DNA from: Muribaculaceae bacterium
GTDB lineage: Bacteria; Bacteroidota; Bacteroidia; Bacteroidales; Muribaculaceae
Assembly: GCA_023667015.1 (NCBI GenBank)
Contig: JAMPAX010000002.1
Location: forward strand, 1 to 54,258
Length of the DNA: 54,258 bases
Direction of reading: 5' to 3'
Position 1 is the stretch's first letter; every line of letters starts with the position of its first letter. Below are positions 51,322 through 54,258 of the stretch, one piece after another. Both the position numbers and the translations under genes were made by a program. The notes beneath the pieces are model-generated. The model searched no databases. It was not told the DNA's origin and worked only from the letters and a program-made list of their open reading frames with translations.

Positions 51322-53153
51322 CCTTTATCTTTGTCAAAATCGGGAGCATACATACTTTCAATCTCAGCAGCATAACGCTTGGCCACTACCGGACGGCGCA
51401 CCTTCATGGTATTCGTCACCTCACCGTGCATAATCGAGAAATGGTTTGGCAACAGACAGATTCTGCGGATACGCTCATAGTCGGCCACACCCTTCTGGAC
51501 ATCGTCTATCTGACGCATAATAAAGCGATACGTACGAGGGTCGGCAAGTAAAGACTCTGTGTCTTTAGCTCCAATTCCTTCCGCTTCCCCCCATCTACGA
51601 AGCTGAGAAAGATTCGGAACAATAAGAGCAGTGACAAACTTGCGCCGGTCGCCGATAATTGCGGCCTCATCGATAAACTTATTTTCGGCAAGACGGCTTT
51701 CGAGCATCTGCGGAGCTATATATTTACCATTTGAGGTTTTGAAAAGATCCTTTACTCGCTCCGTAAGCACAATATCCCCTCCGGGAGTAAGATACCCGGC
51801 ATCCCCGGTGCGGAAATATCCATCCTCCGTAAAAGCCTCCCGATTAGCCTTCGGATTCTTGTAATACCCGGGGGTCACGGAAGCGCCCTTCACCAGGATT
51901 TCACCATTCTCGTCAATACGCACCTTCACTCCGGGTAGCGGGCGTCCAACGGTGCCAAGTTCATATCCAACCTGAGGATAGCAACTCACGGTAGCCGTTG
52001 TCTCGCTAAGGCCATAGCCGATGACGATGTCGATGCCGCAAGAACGCAGGAATTCAACAATTTTCACACTCAGAGGAGCTCCCGCTGTAGGGAACATATT
52101 CGGATTTGGAATACCGATAGCCGCCTTGAGCTTGGAGAAAACCCGTCTGTCCCAGAAACGGTACTCACGCTCAAGAAGCCAGGGCACGGGGAGACCGAGT
52201 CGACGATAATGGAGATTTCTTTTCTTTCCCACACGCAAGGCACGGCTGACGGCCAAACGTTGGAAGTGTGACATTTGCGAAATTTTCTCCCTCACACCGG
52301 CATATACCTTTTCCCAGAATCGTGGCACACAGGTCATGATATTCGGATGGACAGAATGAATCGTATCCTGAATGACTCTTGGATCATAGTTGACAGCGAT
52401 TGTGATACCCTTGCAGATACAGAAGAAACACCAAGCCTTCTCCAAGATATGACTCATCGGCAGGAAAGCCATGCTCAGGTCAGCATCGGAGACAGTCTTG
52501 AGTATTCGCAGATGTTCCTCCATAGCCGCTGCATAATTGGCGTGGGTGATAGCAACACCCTTTGGCTCACCCGTAGTGCCGGAAGTATAGATAAGAGTGG
52601 CCATATCCTCAGGAAGGCCACGTTGCATACGATTCTCAACGATCTTTGAGAGTTCCTCAGGGGCATTCATTCCCAAGCGTACAAAATCGTCCCAGAAGAT
52701 TGAGACCTTGTCATCCTCCGGGAGAGAGAAACCGTCATCGTTCTTGAAGATTACAATCTTCGTAATCCCCTTATGTTTTTTCCAATAATTGTAAGCAAGA
52801 GGATATTGGTGGGAATCGCCTACGAAGAGTACCTTAGCCTCAGCGTTCTCTACAATAAAATCGAATTGCGACTGCGAGCTGCCAGAGTAGAGAGGTACCG
52901 AAGCCAAACGATTGCGGAAAGCACCGAGCTCAGTGATGAGGATCTGCGGAGTATTCGGGGAGCAAATAGCAATATTATCCTTCTCCGCCAAGCCGAGAGC
53001 CGCAAGAGCCTTAGCGGCGACAGAAACTTGTACTCGGAACTCTTCCCAAGATGTGGGAAGCCATTCTCCATCCTTGCGCCAGCAGAAACGATAGGCCTCG
53101 CGTGTGCCATATTTTTCGGCTTGGATATCGATAATCTCTACCAACTTGTTCAT
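51318..53153 (-). CDS. Long-chain acyl-CoA ligase (AMP-forming)
   Basis: Activates fatty acids as acyl-AMP and then acyl-CoA. The 611-residue enzyme is of the FadD15/FAA type. Motifs: ATLIYTSGTTGEPKGVAITH (P-loop, around residue 195), SMAFLPMSHILEKAW, NMFPTAGAPLSVKIVEF, IVIGYGLSETTATVSC, GYFRTGDAGYLTPGGDIV with the ATP-binding Asp, RVKDLFKTSNGKYIAPQMLE, and EVTNTMKVRR with the C-terminal Lys. It lies 48 nt after meaB and overlaps the nucleotidyltransferase gene by ATGA. It could provide or salvage acyl groups for lipid synthesis; the real substrate is not known. Confidence 0.93.
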   Translation of the reverse strand: MNKLVEIIDIQAEKYGTREAYRFCWRKDGEWLPTSWEEFRVQVSVAAKALAALGLAEKDNIAICSPNTPQILITELGAFRNRLASVPLYSGSSQSQFDFIVENAEAKVLFVGDSHQYPLAYNYWKKHKGITKIVIFKNDDGFSLPEDDKVSIFWDDFVRLGMNAPEELSKIVENRMQRGLPEDMATLIYTSGTTGEPKGVAITHANYAAAMEEHLRILKTVSDADLSMAFLPMSHILEKAWCFFCICKGITIAVNYDPRVIQDTIHSVHPNIMTCVPRFWEKVYAGVREKISQMSHFQRLAVSRALRVGKKRNLHYRRLGLPVPWLLEREYRFWDRRVFSKLKAAIGIPNPNMFPTAGAPLSVKIVEFLRSCGIDIVIGYGLSETTATVSCYPQVGYELGTVGRPLPGVKVRIDENGEILVKGASVTPGYYKNPKANREAFTEDGYFRTGDAGYLTPGGDIVLTERVKDLFKTSNGKYIAPQMLESRLAENKFIDEAAIIGDRRKFVTALIVPNLSQLRRWGEAEGIGAKDTESLLADPRTYRFIMRQIDDVQKGVADYERIRRICLLPNHFSIMHGEVTNTMKVRRPVVAKRYAAEIESMYAPDFDKDKG

Positions 53154-53201
53154 AGCATCATCAATTTAGGATAATATCATATATAGTAAACACTACAAAA
53201 G

Positions 53202-54258
53202 CTATTTTGTCTTCAAGGAGTCAAAATAGAAGTCGAGGACGTCTTTGGCGGCAGTGAACGAAGATTGCTCATTATTGAGCACACGGAGCTCCTTCTGCTC
53301 CAGAAGAGCCTGAATTTCCGGTGTATGATAGAAGTGTGAGCGGAGTTGCTCATTGATAGTTTCGATCATCCAATATTTCGCTTGTTCGTTGCGCTTGCGT
53401 TCAAAGTAGCCCGTAGACTTAACGTAGTCGAAATATCTGTCTATCATATCCCATACCTTATCTATACCAATTTCGAAATATCCACTATATGTCATGACCT
53501 CCGGCATCCACTTGGAAGGCGTGGGAGGAAACAGATGGAGGGCATTGCGGAATTGGGCGGCAGCCAGATTAGCGCGATCGATATTGTCGCCGTCTGCTTT
53601 GTTGATGACTATACCATCGGCCATCTCCATAATACCACGTTTGATACCCTGGAGCTCATCACCGGTACCGGCGAGCTGGATAAGTAGGAAAAAGTCTACC
53701 ATAGAGTGGACAGCTGTTTCACTCTGGCCCACACCTACGGTTTCCACAAATATAGTATCGTATCCGGCAGCCTCACACAGAGCAATAGTCTCGCGAGTCT
53801 TACGAGCCACACCTCCCAAAGAGCCTGCTGAAGGGGAAGGGCGGATGAAGGCATCCTTCTGCTGGGAGAGTTTTTCCATACGGGTCTTGTCACCGAGGAT
53901 AGAGCCCTTGGAGCGTTCAGAGGAAGGGTCGATAGCGAGGACAGCTAACTTATGTCCCTGACCAATAACATGTAAGCCAAAGGCATCGATAGATGTAGAT
54001 TTTCCGGCACCGGGCACACCCGTGATACCTATTCGACGAGAGTCGCCGGTGAAGGGGAGGCATTTTTCTATCACTTCCTGGGCGATAGCCTGATGGCGGT
54101 CAGCAGTACTCTCCACGAGAGTAACGGCCCGACCAAGGACAGAGACATCGCCACGGCGAATACCCTCAACATAGTCGGCCACAGATAGCTGAGGGCGGCG
54201 AGAGTTCATCGGGCGGCGATAAGGGTTGACAGTAGGTTGCGAGGTCACGCCACTGTTG
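53202..54258 (-). CDS. meaB: MeaB/ArgK-type GTPase for methylmalonyl-CoA mutase (5' end at window edge)
   Basis: A G3E-family GTPase chaperone that loads and protects the B12 cofactor of methylmalonyl-CoA mutase. G1 is GVPGAGKSTSIDAFG, followed by LAVLAIDPSSERSKGSILGD, IFVETVGVGQSETAVHSMVD and VINKADGDN (G4), then a C-terminal dimerisation arm. The frame is still open at the window end. A GTG at 54246-54248 and an ATG about 14 codons further in are both possible starts, but homologues have about 25 more N-terminal residues than fit comfortably here, so the true start may lie outside. No mutase gene is in the window; it is often a neighbour and could be just beyond the edge. Confidence 0.93.
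   Translation of the reverse strand, partial: NSGVTSQPTVNPYRRPMNSRRPQLSVADYVEGIRRGDVSVLGRAVTLVESTADRHQAIAQEVIEKCLPFTGDSRRIGITGVPGAGKSTSIDAFGLHVIGQGHKLAVLAIDPSSERSKGSILGDKTRMEKLSQQKDAFIRPSPSAGSLGGVARKTRETIALCEAAGYDTIFVETVGVGQSETAVHSMVDFFLLIQLAGTGDELQGIKRGIMEMADGIVINKADGDNIDRANLAAAQFRNALHLFPPTPSKWMPEVMTYSGYFEIGIDKVWDMIDRYFDYVKSTGYFERKRNEQAKYWMIETINEQLRSHFYHTPEIQALLEQKELRVLNNEQSSFTAAKDVLDFYFDSLKTK

Noticed and set aside
1..54258. CRISPR array, rRNA, tRNA or prophage
   Set aside because: No regularly spaced 25-40 bp repeats, no rRNA or tRNA signatures, and no integrase, transposase or phage structural genes were seen; the lysozyme-like gene stands alone.

Overview
The window is 54 kb of a Bacteroidota chromosome. 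It is most likely from a gut Bacteroidales, and Muribaculaceae is my best guess at family level (inference, no search run). The clues are TTTG-N19/20-TAnnTTTG promoters (clearest at 11309, 33651, 33731 and 41697), a UpxY-type antiterminator heading a capsule locus, a Wzi-type capsule assembly protein, GlsA- and GlsB-type glycine-lipid acyltransferases, a PorZ-like type IX secretion protein and GluQ-RS.

Layout. (1) 1-5503, minus: a tripartite RND efflux operon (adaptor, pump, and a TolC partner cut by the window edge). (2) 5504-8263: an AraC-family regulator divergent from a secreted alpha/beta hydrolase. What look like truncated remnants of a cyclophilin-like gene and an aldo/keto reductase lie at its margins, so it resembles an eroded oxidoreductase cluster. 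(3) 8275-9393, minus: an SDR epimerase. (4) 9745-32485, plus: a lysozyme-like protein, a lipoprotein, then a capsule/exopolysaccharide locus. It holds UpxY, a WecA-type initiating transferase, Wza, Wzc, a PHP phosphatase, Ugd, RfbB, two EpsG/Wzy-like polymerases, CapF, CapG, a WbuB-like glycosyltransferase, an aminotransferase, Gmd, Fcl, RfbA, Wzi and a lipoprotein, and it ends at a strong terminator. (5) 32567-33568, minus: class II aldolase. (6) 33783-38800, plus: five genes with four consecutive 4-nt overlaps (glsB-like, legB-like, ATP-grasp, neuB-like with a TTG start, neuC-like), then the PorZ-like protein. (7) 41775-48256, plus: yidC, a 4Fe-4S membrane protein, thyA, folA, a glycosyltransferase and GluQ-RS. 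(8) 48206-54258, minus: meaB (cut by the window edge), an acyl-CoA ligase, a CBS-nucleotidyltransferase (PtmE/LegX-like), obg and glsA-like.

How the parts work together. The capsule locus makes activated sugars (UDP-GlcA, GDP-L-fucose, dTDP-4-keto-6-deoxyglucose and, in part, UDP-L-FucNAc), starts a chain on undecaprenyl phosphate, polymerises it, exports it through Wza/Wzc and places it at the surface through Wzi. Several pathways are incomplete here: no CapE, no RfbC/RfbD, no Wzx flippase and few glycosyltransferases. The second sugar operon looks like part of a nonulosonic (legionaminic-type) acid pathway. Its GDP-sugar-forming enzyme may be the PtmE-like gene 12 kb away. Aminotransferase, acetyltransferase and CMP-transferase steps are not seen in it.

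Unexplained structure. A 164-bp element with imperfect 31-bp inverted ends sits between wzc and the phosphatase gene, enclosed by two strong hairpins, and a related half-site lies before the lysozyme gene. Intergenic regions carry short tandem repeats with 7-, 14- or 21-bp periods. A 12-bp-periodic CGCGGTTT triplet overlaps the glsB promoter.
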